NCBI RefSeq assembly: GCF_900112755.1
Contig: NZ_FOMW01000004.1
Coordinates: 186,001 to 250,000 of the forward strand
Source: Sulfitobacter brevis
GTDB lineage: Bacteria > Pseudomonadota > Alphaproteobacteria > Rhodobacterales > Rhodobacteraceae
Length of the DNA stretch: 64,000 nucleotides
Reading direction: 5' to 3'
The notes under the pieces are model-generated. The model was not told the origin of the DNA. It saw only the letters and a program-made list of their open reading frames with translations, and ran no database searches. This document shows positions 34,672-43,958 of this stretch, one piece after another (the stretch's first letter is position 1; the number at the start of each line of letters is the position of its first letter). Position numbers and translations under genes: made by a program.

Positions 34672-36345
34672 TTATTCGTCGCCCTTAAGCGCCGCACCCA
34701 AGATGTCACCAAGGCTCGCGCCGGAATCGGAGGAACCGTACTGCTGTACCGCTTCCTTCTCTTCCGCGATTTCGCGGGCTTTGATCGAGACGCCAAGACG
34801 GTGTGCCTTGCTGTCGACGTTGGTGATCCGCACGTCGACCTTGTCGCCAACGCTGAAACGCTCTGGGCGCTGCTCGGCACGGTCACGTGACAGGTCGGAG
34901 CGACGGATGAAGGACTTCATGCCTTCATATTCGACTTCGACGCCACCGTCTTCGATCTTGGTCACGTTCACAGTCACGATCGAGCCGCGCTTCACGCCGC
35001 CAACCGCTTCTGCGAACTTGTCGCCACCAACACCTTTGATCGACAGGGAGATACGCTCTTTCTCAACGTCAACCTCAGAGACAACCGCGCCGACCATGTC
35101 GCCCTTGCGGTAGTTCTGGATCGCGTCTTCGCCGCGCTCGTCCCATGACAGGTCGGAGAGGTGAACCATGCCGTCGATATCGCCTGGCAGGCCAACAAAC
35201 AGACCGAATTCGGTGATGTTCTTGACTTCGCCTTCGACTTCGGTGCCCTCGGGGTGTGTTTCAGCGAACACTTCCCATGGGTTGCGCATGGTCTGCTTGA
35301 GACCAAGCGAAACGCGGCGCTTGGCACCGTCGATTTCCAGCACCATGACTTCGACTTCTTGGCTGGTCGACACGATCTTGCCGGGGTGCACGTTCTTTTT
35401 GGTCCAAGACATTTCGGAGACGTGAACCAGACCTTCGACACCGGGCTCCAGCTCCACGAAGGCGCCGTAATCGGTGATGTTGGTCACGCGGCCAGTGTGC
35501 GAGGATTCCAGCGGGTACTTGGCCTGAACCAGATCCCACGGGTCTTCTTGCAACTGCTTCATGCCAAGGCTGATGCGGTGTGTCTCTTTGTTGATCTTGA
35601 TGACCTGCACCTTGATCGTTTCGCCGATGGCAAGGATCTCGGAGGGGTGGTTTACACGGCGCCATGCCATGTCGGTGACGTGCAACAAGCCGTCAACGCC
35701 GCCCAGATCAACGAACGCACCGTATTCGGTGATGTTTTTGACCACACCATCGACGGTCTGACCTTCGGTCAGGTTGCCAATGACTTCGGCGCGCTGTTCG
35801 GCACGGGACTCTTCGAGGATTGCACGGCGCGATACAACGATGTTGCCACGACGACGGTCCATTTTCAGAACCTGGAACGGCTGCTTGAGACCCATCAACG
35901 GGCCAGCGTCGCGCACGGGGCGCACATCAACCTGTGAGCCGGGAAGGAACGCAACAGCGCCGCCCAGATCGACAGTGAAACCGCCTTTGACGCGGCCAAA
36001 GATTGCGCCTTCGACACGCTCTTCTGCGGCGTAGGCCTTCTCCAAACGGTCCCATGCTTCTTCGCGGCGTGCCATCTCGCGGGAGATAACGGCTTCACCG
36101 CGCGAGTTTTCGACCTGACGAAGGAAAACTTCGACTTCGTCGCCAACTGCGATTTTGGGAGCTTCGCCTGGATCGGCAAATTCTTTAAGATCGACACGGC
36201 CTTCCATCTTGTAGCCGACGTCGATGATGGCCTGACCGGCCTCGATGGCAATTACTTTGCCTTTAACGACAGAACCCTCATCGGGCGTGTCCATTTCAAA
36301 GCTTTCTTCCAGTAGTGCTTCGAATTCGTCCATTGCTTTTGTCAT
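34672..36345 (-). CDS. rpsA: 30S ribosomal protein S1
   Basis: A 557-residue protein with six S1 (OB-fold) repeats; recurring KNITEYGAFVDLGG, TDYGAFVELEPGVEGLVHVSEMSW and KNITEFGLFVGLPG segments mark repeats 3-5. It binds mRNA leaders to the ribosome. The open frame extends upstream, but ATG 36345 (MTKAMDEFEALLEESF) is the conserved alphaproteobacterial start. A leader of about 160 bases with a hairpin precedes it, consistent with the autoregulation known for S1. Confidence 0.97.
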   Translation of the reverse strand: MTKAMDEFEALLEESFEMDTPDEGSVVKGKVIAIEAGQAIIDVGYKMEGRVDLKEFADPGEAPKIAVGDEVEVFLRQVENSRGEAVISREMARREEAWDRLEKAYAAEERVEGAIFGRVKGGFTVDLGGAVAFLPGSQVDVRPVRDAGPLMGLKQPFQVLKMDRRRGNIVVSRRAILEESRAEQRAEVIGNLTEGQTVDGVVKNITEYGAFVDLGGVDGLLHVTDMAWRRVNHPSEILAIGETIKVQVIKINKETHRISLGMKQLQEDPWDLVQAKYPLESSHTGRVTNITDYGAFVELEPGVEGLVHVSEMSWTKKNVHPGKIVSTSQEVEVMVLEIDGAKRRVSLGLKQTMRNPWEVFAETHPEGTEVEGEVKNITEFGLFVGLPGDIDGMVHLSDLSWDERGEDAIQNYRKGDMVGAVVSEVDVEKERISLSIKGVGGDKFAEAVGGVKRGSIVTVNVTKIEDGGVEVEYEGMKSFIRRSDLSRDRAEQRPERFSVGDKVDVRITNVDSKAHRLGVSIKAREIAEEKEAVQQYGSSDSGASLGDILGAALKGDE

Positions 36346-36688
36346 GTAGCTAATCGTTTCCTTTTGTGTGTTTCTGGCCGTGCGGTTGTCTCCGCCGGTC
36401 TTGGAATGGATTTGGTCGGCGTGGCCCTTCGATGCGCAAACAAAACAGGGCCGGAAAAAACCGACCCCTGCCTGATATTTGCGCCCGAAGCTGTAATCGC
36501 CCCTTAGACACCGCGCGTATATGGAATTTGATGGCATCTTGCAAGGGGGAACGGGTGGGTGCACCCGCGCGCCTTTGGATACCAAAGCTGTCGTGCCCCT
36601 TCGGGCCGATGACTTTGGCAAGCGCGGCCCGAATGTAGACCATCCGGACCAGCTATTGTGCGTTTAGCCCCGCGAAGAGGGCGCAAGA
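36346..36688 (-). other. 343-base rpsA leader and promoter region
   Basis: No gene. On the minus strand TTGCAA (36544-36539), a 17-base spacer and TATACG (36521-36516) make a good housekeeping promoter, giving a leader of about 160 bases. Within it a hairpin, CAGGGGTCGG/CCGGCCCTG around a T6 loop (36470-36446), is followed by TTTTGTTTG, the shape of an intrinsic terminator or attenuator. The rest of the region up to the rhodanese gene holds nothing further that I can support. Confidence 0.55.
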
Positions 36689-37066
36689 TTAGCTTTCGGT
36701 CGGGCCGCCAGCGTCTTTCCAGCCTGGGAAACCGCCGATATTGGTCACATTTGTATAGCCCATGTCTTTAAGTGTCTTGCCGGTCAGCGCTGCCTGACCG
36801 CCCGCGCCGCAGATCAGATAAAGCTCGGCGTCTTTCTTGAGAATCGGATTGTAGAAATCCTTCATCTCCGGATCCGCGCGAAATTCGATCATGCCGCGCG
36901 GGATACGGTGCGCACCCTTGATGGTGCCGGTTTCCGCGATCGCGGCGGAATCGCGGACATCGATAAAGACGCCTTCGCCTTTGGCATGCTTTTCAATCGC
37001 AGCCTTGGCGTCCAGCTTTGGAACGTCGGCATTCGCAGCGTCGAGATATTCTTTTGCAGTTTTCAT
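36689..37066 (-). CDS. Rhodanese-like domain protein
   Basis: A 125-residue single rhodanese domain. The persulfide-forming cysteine is C86 in LICGAGGQAAL, and the FIDVRDSAA and NIGGFPGW segments are conserved. No signal peptide is present, so it is cytoplasmic. It probably shuttles sulfane sulfur; acceptor unknown. It lies between cmk and rpsA on the same strand, interrupting that usually adjacent pair. Confidence 0.88.
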   Translation of the reverse strand: MKTAKEYLDAANADVPKLDAKAAIEKHAKGEGVFIDVRDSAAIAETGTIKGAHRIPRGMIEFRADPEMKDFYNPILKKDAELYLICGAGGQAALTGKTLKDMGYTNVTNIGGFPGWKDAGGPTES

Positions 37067-37167
37067 AGTAATCTCCTTGGTCTGTGGTCTGCCCCTGACA
37101 TAGTGCAGGTTTCACCTCGCACCAGTGGCCGAGCGAAAATACACGCAGCCCTTTGCCCGCAGCCCCG

Positions 37168-37782
37168 CTAGCCGCGCCGTTTGGACTCGATAAGCGCAAC
37201 AACAGCAGCAACCGCATCGTCGATGGCCATCTCGGTGGTATCGACCTCAACCGCATCCTCGGCAGGGCGCAGCGGCGCATCCGCACGGCCCATATCGCGG
37301 GCGTCACGCGCCTGCACGTCGGCTAAAACCTCTTCAAAATTCGTGGCGTGCCCAGTCCCCGAAAGCTCAGCGAACCGGCGCTGCGCCCGCACCTCGGCGC
37401 TGGCCGTGACAAAGAGTTTTACTTGCGCTGCGGGGCAAATCACCGTCCCGATGTCGCGCCCGTCCAACACAGCGCCTCCGGCACGCAGAGCAAAGCTGCG
37501 CTGAAAGTCCACCAAGGCTGCGCGGACATCCGGCATCGCTGCCACACGACTGGCCTCCTGCGCGACGGCTGGCATGCGCAGCCCCTCGGCGTGCAAATCA
37601 CTGGCGATCAAAGCCAATGCCGCCTGCAACGGCCCGACGCCTTCCAGCGATTTCACTGCCACCGCGCGGTAAAGTAATCCGGTATCGAGATGCGCAAAAC
37701 CGAAATGCGCCGCAACTGCGCGTGAGATCGTGCCCTTGCCCGAGGCCGCTGGCCCATCAATCGCAACTGTAAAACCATCCAT
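37168..37782 (-). CDS. cmk: Cytidylate kinase
   Basis: A 204-residue P-loop kinase phosphorylating CMP and dCMP. Walker A is [10 protein letters not shown] near the N-terminus; [12 protein letters not shown] and the RRFAEL substrate segment are conserved. ATG 37782 has a GGAGGG site at the right distance, so the upstream GTG at 37788 is unlikely. The aroA-cmk order is conserved in alphaproteobacteria; aroA ends 24 bases before this start. Confidence 0.95.
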   Translation of the reverse strand: MDGFTVAIDGPAASGKGTISRAVAAHFGFAHLDTGLLYRAVAVKSLEGVGPLQAALALIASDLHAEGLRMPAVAQEASRVAAMPDVRAALVDFQRSFALRAGGAVLDGRDIGTVICPAAQVKLFVTASAEVRAQRRFAELSGTGHATNFEEVLADVQARDARDMGRADAPLRPAEDAVEVDTTEMAIDDAVAAVVALIESKRRG

Positions 37783-37806
37783 TGTCACTGCCCTCCCGGC
37801 CGCGCG

Positions 37807-39159
37807 TTAAACATCATCACGGGTTACTTGCGCACCCAATGCAGCCATTAACGGCTCGAAAATCGGGAAGGAGGTCGCGATCGGCCCGCCATCATCAACC
37901 CGCACCGGATTTTGGGCGGCCATACCAAGGATCAGCAAGGACATCGCAATGCGGTGATCGAGATGGCTGGCACAAAGCGCCCCGCCCTTGACGCCATCCG
38001 CACCATAACCGGTCACGATCCACCAATCCGGCCCGTCCTCGACTGTGACCCCGTTGGCGCGCAAACCGGTAGCCATGGCATCAATCCGGTCGCTCTCCTT
38101 GACCCGCAGTTCTTTCACGCCGCGCATCACTGTCTGGCCGCGTGCAAAAGACGCCACAACAGACAGGATCGGATATTCGTCAATCATGCTCGCGGCGCGC
38201 TCGGGTGGCACCTCAATCCCCTGCATATCGGGCGAATAACGCGCCCGCAGATCCGCGACTGGCTCGCCGCCTTCTTCGCGCTCGTTTTCAAAACTCAAGT
38301 CAGCGCCCATCTCGCGTAGCGTGGCAAACAACCCCGCCCGTGTCGGGTTCAAACCAATCCCCGGCACCAGAACATCTGATCCCGGCACGATCAACGCGGC
38401 GCAGACAGGAAAGGCCGCCGAAGACGGATCGCGCGGTACTTCGATATGTTGGGGCTGCAACTCAGGCTGGCCCGTCAATGTGATGACCCGCCCTTCTTCC
38501 GTATCTTCAACGGTGATCTCGGCCCCGAACCCCGCCAACATCCGCTCGGTGTGATCGCGCGTTGCTTCGGCCTCGATCACCTGCGTCTTACCGGGTGCAT
38601 TCAATCCCGCCAGCAAGACCGCGGATTTCACCTGCGCCGAGGGCACCGGCACCACATAGCGCACCGGGACCGGCTCTGCCGCGCCAACCAAAGTCATCGG
38701 CAACCGCCCGCCCTCACGGCCCACGGACTGACAGCCGAACAAGGCCAGCGGGTCGGTCACCCGCGCCATAGGCCGCCCGTTCAAACTGGCGTCGCCGGTA
38801 AATGTTGCACTGATCGGCGAGGTCGCCATCGCCCCCATGATCAGCCGCACGCCCGTACCAGAATTACCGCAATCAATCACCTGATCAGGCTCGGCAAAGC
38901 CGCCAACACCCACGCCCTGCACCGACCATTTGCCGCCGCCATGCTCGGTCACTTCCGCCCCGAACGCCCGCATCGCCTTGGCGGTGTCCAACACATCCTG
39001 ACCTTCCAGCAATCCGGTGATCGTGGTCTCGCCCACGCACAAGGCACCAAGGATCAACGCACGGTGCGAGATCGACTTATCGCCCGGCACCTCCGCCGTA
39101 CCGGCAAGCGGCCCACATGGCGTTGAGGTCATCGGAATAGGTGCGGCGTGGCTTGACAT
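37807..39159 (-). CDS. aroA: 3-phosphoshikimate 1-carboxyvinyltransferase (EPSP synthase)
   Basis: A 450-residue shikimate-pathway enzyme. The substrate-binding lysine is K28 in [11 protein letters not shown]. Segments such as [27 protein letters not shown] and [14 protein letters not shown] place it with the class II (Agrobacterium-like) enzymes. The glycine-loop reads [10 protein letters not shown], keeping the glycine that is alanine in the glyphosate-tolerant CP4 enzyme, so ordinary sensitivity is inferred. The catalytic SMIDEYPIL and LRVKESDRI segments are present. It leads aroA-cmk-rhodanese-rpsA. Confidence 0.96.
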   Translation of the reverse strand: MSSHAAPIPMTSTPCGPLAGTAEVPGDKSISHRALILGALCVGETTITGLLEGQDVLDTAKAMRAFGAEVTEHGGGKWSVQGVGVGGFAEPDQVIDCGNSGTGVRLIMGAMATSPISATFTGDASLNGRPMARVTDPLALFGCQSVGREGGRLPMTLVGAAEPVPVRYVVPVPSAQVKSAVLLAGLNAPGKTQVIEAEATRDHTERMLAGFGAEITVEDTEEGRVITLTGQPELQPQHIEVPRDPSSAAFPVCAALIVPGSDVLVPGIGLNPTRAGLFATLREMGADLSFENEREEGGEPVADLRARYSPDMQGIEVPPERAASMIDEYPILSVVASFARGQTVMRGVKELRVKESDRIDAMATGLRANGVTVEDGPDWWIVTGYGADGVKGGALCASHLDHRIAMSLLILGMAAQNPVRVDDGGPIATSFPIFEPLMAALGAQVTRDDV

Positions 39160-39242
39160 GGAATACCCTTCTCTTGGATCCCCCCGCTTCTAGCCCAGCC
39201 CCCGCACGCCGTCCATGCCACCAGAACACAGAGCCTGTCTGG

Positions 39243-39300
39243 GCTCTCTCATTTTCGCAAAAAATATCCTGGGGGAGCTTGATCGGGCAAAGCCCCTTCG
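39243..39300 (-). repeat. Dispersed intergenic element, copy D
   Basis: On the minus strand it reads GGGGCTTTGCCC (hairpin), a 10-base gap, CTCCCCCAGGATATTTT and GCGAAAATGAGAG. It starts 14 bases after the trmB stop in sense orientation and lies between trmB and aroA. Confidence 0.55.
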
Positions 39301-39313
39301 TCCGCCCGAAATA

Positions 39314-40015
39314 TCAATCGCGGATAAACGTCAGGTAATGCGGCACCCGCCCTTCGCGCAGCGCCTTTTGCTCATAGCGGGTCGAAATCCAGTCATCCCA
39401 CGGCTTTTCCCAATCCGTAGGGCCTTCGGCCGCCCAAGTGAACCCGTGCTGCGGCACCTGCTCTAAGGTCTGCCGCACATAATCTTCAATGTCGGTCGCA
39501 ACACGGAACTGCGCACCCGACCGCAACACCCGCGCCAATGGCGCCAGATGCTCAGGGGTCACAAAACGCCTGCGGTGATGGCGCGATTTCGGCCAAGGGT
39601 CAGGATAGAGCAGAAACGCGCGATCAATCGAACCCTCCGGCAAAACATCAAGAATATCGCGCGCATCCCCGGGATAGACCGACACATTCTCCACGCCCGC
39701 GCGCCGTATCTTTCCCAACAGCATTGCCACGCCATTGATATAAATCTCGCAACCGAGAATCCCGACATTCGGATTTTGCGCCGCTTGATGTACCATATGC
39801 TCACCGCCGCCAAAGCCGATCTCTAGCCAGACCGGCCTGTCACCAAACAGATCTCTCAAATCCAAAGGGTCACGTTGGGGGTTATCCTCCCAACTCACCA
39901 GACCGGGGCTAAGCGGTGCGAGGTCTTCGTCGATATAGCCCTTCTGCGACGGCTTCAGCGACTTGCCTTTCAGGCGACCATAAAAATTGCGGCGGGGGCG
40001 AATGGGTGTGTTCAT
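39314..40015 (-). CDS. trmB: tRNA (guanine-N7-)-methyltransferase
   Basis: A 233-residue SAM-dependent enzyme methylating G46 of tRNA. Motif I is LEIGFGGGEHMVHQA; the LLYPDPWPKSRHHRRRF block is the diagnostic TrmB catalytic segment, and PTDWEKPWDDWISTRYEQKAL is the conserved C-terminus. The N-terminal basic stretch (RPRRNFYGRLKGKSLKPSQ) is usual in alphaproteobacteria. It follows metK on the minus strand, with the metK terminator between. Confidence 0.95.
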   Translation of the reverse strand: MNTPIRPRRNFYGRLKGKSLKPSQKGYIDEDLAPLSPGLVSWEDNPQRDPLDLRDLFGDRPVWLEIGFGGGEHMVHQAAQNPNVGILGCEIYINGVAMLLGKIRRAGVENVSVYPGDARDILDVLPEGSIDRAFLLYPDPWPKSRHHRRRFVTPEHLAPLARVLRSGAQFRVATDIEDYVRQTLEQVPQHGFTWAAEGPTDWEKPWDDWISTRYEQKALREGRVPHYLTFIRD

Positions 40016-40100
40016 GGCCGCAGCCTTTAACCCGCAATCTGCGCGCCTGCAACGCCCCCCCCACCGCAGGGTAGATCGCGCCGACTGTCGCTAAACCAAG

Positions 40101-40132
40101 TTCATTTGGCCCTTCAAACTCCCCACGGAGCG
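40101..40132 (-). repeat. Dispersed intergenic element, partial copy F
   Basis: Plus-strand TTCATTTGGCCC-TT-CAAACTCC matches copy E at 12302 with only about two differences over 23 bases. The G-rich hairpin half is missing. It lies between metK and trmB, downstream of the metK terminator and in the same (minus) orientation. Confidence 0.5.
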
Positions 40133-40166
40133 TCAGCAACCCAAAACAAACTCTGGCAGTGCCAAC

Positions 40167-40199
40167 AAAAAAGCCCCCCGCGCGGCGCACGGAGGGCTT
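40167..40199 (-). terminator. Rho-independent terminator of metK
   Basis: On the minus strand AAGCCCTCCGTGC pairs with GCGCGGGGGGCTT (40199-40187 with 40183-40171; two G-U pairs, 3-base loop) and is followed by TTTTTT. It begins 25 bases after the metK stop. A classic strong intrinsic terminator. Confidence 0.85.
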
Positions 40200-40223
40200 A
40201 AATTCAAACCGCAGTATCTTGCG

Positions 40224-41408
40224 TCATATCGCTGCGCGCAACTGATCCACCAGATCCGTTCGCTCCCAGCTAAACCCGCCATCGGCTTCGGGTGCGCGTC
40301 CAAAGTGGCCATAGGCGGCCGTGCGCTGATAGATCGGCTTGTTAAGCTGCAAGTGCTCGCGAATTCCGCGGGGCGTCAGGTCGATAATCTTGCGGATCGC
40401 GTTTTCGATGGCCGTATCAGACACATCGGAATCGCCACCGGAGGTGTCACAGTAAATCGACAACGGCTTGCTGACCCCGATCGCATAGCTGAGCTGGATA
40501 GTGCATTTATTTGCCAGCCCCGCCGCGACGATGTTTTTCGCCAGATACCGCGCGACATAGGCCGCCGACCGGTCCACCTTGGTCGGATCCTTGCCAGAGA
40601 ACGCGCCGCCGCCATGGGGTGCTGCCCCGCCATAGGTATCCACGATAATCTTGCGGCCCGTCAGACCTGCATCACCATCCGGCCCGCCAATCACAAAGGT
40701 GCCCGTCGGGTTGACCCACCATTCCGTCTCTTCCGAGATCCAGCCTGAGGGCAGAACTTCGCGGATATAGGGCTCCACGATGTCACGAATGTCCGCGCTG
40801 GTCTGGCTTTCATCAGCATGCTGCGTCGACAGCACGATCGAGCTTAAGCCCACGGGTTTGCCATTCTCATAGCGCACTGAAAGCTGGCTCTTGGCATCGG
40901 GGCGTAGCGTCGGCTCGGTGCCATCTTTACGCACCTCGGCCAAGCGCCGCAGAATGGCATGGGCATAATGGATGGGGGCCGGCATGAGCTCTGGCGTCTC
41001 ATCCGTGGCAAAGCCAAACATGATCCCCTGATCGCCGGCGCCTTCTTCTTTTTCGCCAGAGGCATCGACGCCTTTAGCAATATGTGCAGACTGTTCGTGC
41101 AGCAAATTCATCACGTTACACGTCGCGTGATGAAACTTTTCCTGCTCATAGCCGATGTCTTTGATGCAGGCCCGGGCGATGCCCTCAATCTTTTCCATAT
41201 ACTCGGAGAGCTTGGTCTGGTCCGAAAGGCCAACTTCGCCCCCGATGACCACTTGGTTTGTCGTAGCGAATGTTTCTGCCGCGACCCGCGCTTCGGGTTC
41301 CTCGGCTAAAAAGGCATCCAGTACTGCGTCGGAAATGCGGTCGCAAACCTTGTCAGGATGGCCTTCGGAAACGGATTCCGAGGTAAAGGTATAGTTCTGG
41401 CGGGACAT
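40224..41408 (-). CDS. metK: S-adenosylmethionine synthetase
   Basis: A 394-residue enzyme making SAM from methionine and ATP. Motifs: [25 protein letters not shown] at the N-terminus, [16 protein letters not shown], the P-loop-like [19 protein letters not shown], and the C-terminal YGHFGR. ATG 41408 lies 6 bases after the GGAG of the riboswitch; the frame is open 4 codons further without a site. Expression is expected to drop when SAM or SAH binds the upstream aptamer. Confidence 0.98.
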   Translation of the reverse strand: MSRQNYTFTSESVSEGHPDKVCDRISDAVLDAFLAEEPEARVAAETFATTNQVVIGGEVGLSDQTKLSEYMEKIEGIARACIKDIGYEQEKFHHATCNVMNLLHEQSAHIAKGVDASGEKEEGAGDQGIMFGFATDETPELMPAPIHYAHAILRRLAEVRKDGTEPTLRPDAKSQLSVRYENGKPVGLSSIVLSTQHADESQTSADIRDIVEPYIREVLPSGWISEETEWWVNPTGTFVIGGPDGDAGLTGRKIIVDTYGGAAPHGGGAFSGKDPTKVDRSAAYVARYLAKNIVAAGLANKCTIQLSYAIGVSKPLSIYCDTSGGDSDVSDTAIENAIRKIIDLTPRGIREHLQLNKPIYQRTAAYGHFGRAPEADGGFSWERTDLVDQLRAAI

Positions 41409-41412
41409 ATCG

Positions 41413-41459
41413 TGCTCCATTCAAAATAATCTCACCACGTCAGGAAGCCGTTGTGGTCA
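41413..41459 (-). promoter_or_regulatory. SAM/SAH riboswitch controlling metK
   Basis: The minus strand reads GACCACAACGGCTTCCTG, then ACGTGGT, an AT-rich linker and ATGGAGCA. This matches the SAM/SAH aptamer known from Rhodobacterales: a short stem (CCAC/GTGG) closing the conserved CACAACGGCTTCCTG segment, with GGAGCA pairing to GCTTCC as a pseudoknot. The GGAG is also the metK ribosome-binding site (41418-41415), so ligand binding hides it and blocks translation. The identification rests on my memory of the consensus; the mechanism follows from published work on the class. Confidence 0.9.
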
Positions 41460-41467
41460 GTCTAAGG

Positions 41468-41496
41468 GACTTAGCGAGCGCCCCCGTTAGGGTCAA
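41468..41496 (-). promoter_or_regulatory. Probable metK promoter
   Basis: TTGACC (41496-41491), 17 bases, TAAGTC (41473-41468) on the minus strand, overlapping the last codons of lnt. Transcription would start only a few bases before the riboswitch aptamer, as expected for this short class. The -10 box is a weak match. Confidence 0.45.
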
Positions 41497-43019
41497 ACGC
41501 TATCTGGGTTTACCTGAACACGCTTTCGTCGGTGCGCCATTCCCGCAGCACCCAAGCCCAGCAGCAGCAAGATCATCAGCGGCCAGTCTTTCGTCCGGCT
41601 GTACAGCGTCGGCGGCAGCGGTGCAGGCAACGCGGCATCAACAAACCCTGCCTCGTTCAGCGCGAGCGAGGCAGTTATCCGGCCCTTGGGATCAATCATT
41701 GCCGAAATGCCGGTATTTGCGGCGCGGGCCAGCGGCAGACCTTGTTCGATCGCGCGCATCCGGGCTTGGGCCAGATGTTGCTTTGGCCCCGCAGCTTTGC
41801 CAAACCATGCATCATTGGTGATCTGGATCAGAAAGTTCGGGCGCGTCGGCGCGGCGTTCACATCATGCGGAAAGACCGCCTCATAGCAGATCAGCGGCAG
41901 CGCAGAACCCAACACGCCGAGGTCGAGCATCTCGGGGCCCGCGCCCTTGGAATAGCCATAGCCCTCACCCGCAGCCAAACCGTAGATCCCGAACTTAGCC
42001 AACAGGTCACCGAAGGGCATGTACTCGCCGTAAGGCACCAAATGGTGCTTGTCATAGACCTGCGCGACCTGCCCGTCGCGCTCCAGCACGGCGAGCGAAT
42101 TATAGAACCGGCCCGCGCCCCGTCGTTGCACTCCAAGCATCACGGTCGCACCGGATTCAGTGGCGGCTGCGGCGATTTCATCAAGAGCGGATTGCGCCAG
42201 ATCAAGCGACCACGGGATCGCAGTTTCGGACCAGACGACAAGTTCCGGAGCCGCCAAACCGGGTTGGGCGGGCGCAGCGGTATAGTCAAGCTGGCGGATA
42301 AAATGGGTCTCGATCAGGTCGGGCTTCCATTTGTCGCGCTGCGGAACGTTGGGCTGCACCAGCCGGATAACCGGTCTGTCGGCAACTTCAATCGCAACCG
42401 GCAGCAGCGAAACAGGCAGCATGACAGCAGCCAGAGCAGCAACCAAAACCGCACCTTGCGCCAGTCGTGCGCCAAAAGAAACCCGCTGTGTCGAGACCAT
42501 GACCGCCACGGCGACCATCGCCATGCTGACCGCATAAGGTCCGATCCACGCCAGTGCCTGACCGCCGATCACCCCCACCAGTGCCTGCGAGGGCATGCCC
42601 CAGGCAAATCCCGTAAAGGCATAGGCACGCAATATTTCAGCCAGCGGCAGCGCAAAAATCAATGGCCATGCCCGTGCCGAAAGCCGCCGCGCGACGCCAA
42701 AGGCCAGCGCCCAATAGGACGCCATGAACAGAGACAGGCCCAATAGTGCAAAAGGCGCGATCCACGCATGCTTTTCCGGCTGTACCATGAAGGGCGATAC
42801 CAGCCACTGAAGAACATGGACAAAATATCCCGTTCCAAAGGCCCAACCAAGCCAGGCGGCAGACCACGCTCCTGCCCGCGCACGATAGAGCCAAACGGCA
42901 CCGATCAGCGCAAACAGCAGCAAGAACGGCAGATCATAGGGGGCCTGCCCGAAACCGCCAATCGCGCCAAGGCCGGCGGCCAGCGCAAGCTGTACCCAGC
43001 CCGACCTCTTTGTGATCAT
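41493..43019 (-). CDS. lnt: Apolipoprotein N-acyltransferase
   Basis: A 508-residue inner-membrane enzyme that adds the third acyl chain to lipoproteins. Several N-terminal transmembrane helices (to about residue 215) are followed by a nitrilase-like domain with the catalytic Glu in VVWSETAIPW, Lys in VYDKHHLVPYGEYMPFG and Cys in LICYEAVFP, and one C-terminal helix. The start overlaps the corC-like stop by 4 bases. Part of the conserved miaB/phoH/ybeY/corC/lnt/metK neighbourhood. Confidence 0.95.
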   Translation of the reverse strand: MITKRSGWVQLALAAGLGAIGGFGQAPYDLPFLLLFALIGAVWLYRARAGAWSAAWLGWAFGTGYFVHVLQWLVSPFMVQPEKHAWIAPFALLGLSLFMASYWALAFGVARRLSARAWPLIFALPLAEILRAYAFTGFAWGMPSQALVGVIGGQALAWIGPYAVSMAMVAVAVMVSTQRVSFGARLAQGAVLVAALAAVMLPVSLLPVAIEVADRPVIRLVQPNVPQRDKWKPDLIETHFIRQLDYTAAPAQPGLAAPELVVWSETAIPWSLDLAQSALDEIAAAATESGATVMLGVQRRGAGRFYNSLAVLERDGQVAQVYDKHHLVPYGEYMPFGDLLAKFGIYGLAAGEGYGYSKGAGPEMLDLGVLGSALPLICYEAVFPHDVNAAPTRPNFLIQITNDAWFGKAAGPKQHLAQARMRAIEQGLPLARAANTGISAMIDPKGRITASLALNEAGFVDAALPAPLPPTLYSRTKDWPLMILLLLGLGAAGMAHRRKRVQVNPDSV

Positions 43020-43915
43020 CCGTTGGCACCCATCGTGCGTACGCGCAGCCGTTTAATCCGGCGCGGATCAGCGTCGATGACCTCGAACTCCGGCCCGTCA
43101 GGGTGCAACACCACTTCGCCGCGCGCGGGCACACGACCCGACAGCATCACGACCAAACCGCCCAATGTATCAATCTCTTCTTCATCTACAGTGTCATGGT
43201 CGGTCAACGAATGGCCGATCTCGGCTTCGAAATCTGCCAGCGGCGTTTTTGCGAGGGCGAGATAGGTGCCGGGTTTTTCCACGGTCCAGTACTTGCCTTC
43301 GTCAACGTCATGTTCGTCTTCGATCTCCCCGATGACCTGTTCGATCAGATCTTCGATGGTGACCAACCCGTCAACGCCGCCGTATTCATCGATTACCAGC
43401 GCCATGTGTCGCCGTTCAGCCTGCATTTTGGTCAGCAAGACTCCGATCGTCATCGAGGGCGGCACAAACAGCAAAGGCCGCAACATCGCTTTAAAATCGA
43501 AATTATGCGCGGTGCCGTTGAAGCCGAAATTCAGCGCCAGATCTTTGAGGTGCGCCAGACCGACTGGAGTATCAAGCGTGCCGTCATAGACCGGAAGCCG
43601 CGTCAGCCCGCTTTCCTTAAAGACAGCAACAAGCTCGTCCATACTTGAGGAGATCGGCACGGCAGTGATGTCAGCCTTTGGCACGGCCACGTCATCCACC
43701 CGCATGCGGCGCAGGTTTATCATCCCATGGGTGCTCGGCCGCGCGTCGGAGCCATTACCGTTGCCGGTTGGTTCCTCGCTTTCCGAGGGGCTTAGCGCCT
43801 CTATGACACGAGAGAAAAATCCACCGCTTTTTACAGAGCTTTCTTCGATTTGCTCTATGTCTTCATCTGCAAGCGCGCGTTGCGCCGCGTCAGATGGTCC
43901 GTCTGTATCGCCCAT
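43016..43915 (-). CDS. CorC/TlyC-family CBS-domain protein
   Basis: A 299-residue cytoplasmic protein without the membrane domain of larger CorB-type homologues. The acidic N-terminus is followed by two CBS motifs (about residues 70-200, with RMRVDDVAVPKADITAV and DEYGGVDGLVTIEDLIEQVIGEI) and a C-terminal transporter-associated domain (DTLGGLVVMLSGRVPARGEVV). Usually annotated hemolysin or magnesium/cobalt efflux protein, though a direct haemolytic role is doubtful. Lies between ybeY and lnt. Confidence 0.9.
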   Translation of the reverse strand: MGDTDGPSDAAQRALADEDIEQIEESSVKSGGFFSRVIEALSPSESEEPTGNGNGSDARPSTHGMINLRRMRVDDVAVPKADITAVPISSSMDELVAVFKESGLTRLPVYDGTLDTPVGLAHLKDLALNFGFNGTAHNFDFKAMLRPLLFVPPSMTIGVLLTKMQAERRHMALVIDEYGGVDGLVTIEDLIEQVIGEIEDEHDVDEGKYWTVEKPGTYLALAKTPLADFEAEIGHSLTDHDTVDEEEIDTLGGLVVMLSGRVPARGEVVLHPDGPEFEVIDADPRRIKRLRVRTMGANG

Positions 43916-43958
43916 CGGGTCCTGTCTTCATCCTGTCTTGGCCGGTCCGACCGTTAAT

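Noticed and set aside
37807-39159. Glyphosate-tolerant (CP4-like) EPSP synthase
   Set aside because: Although the sequence is class II-like, the key loop keeps glycine (GNSGTGVRL) where CP4 has alanine, so natural tolerance is not supported.
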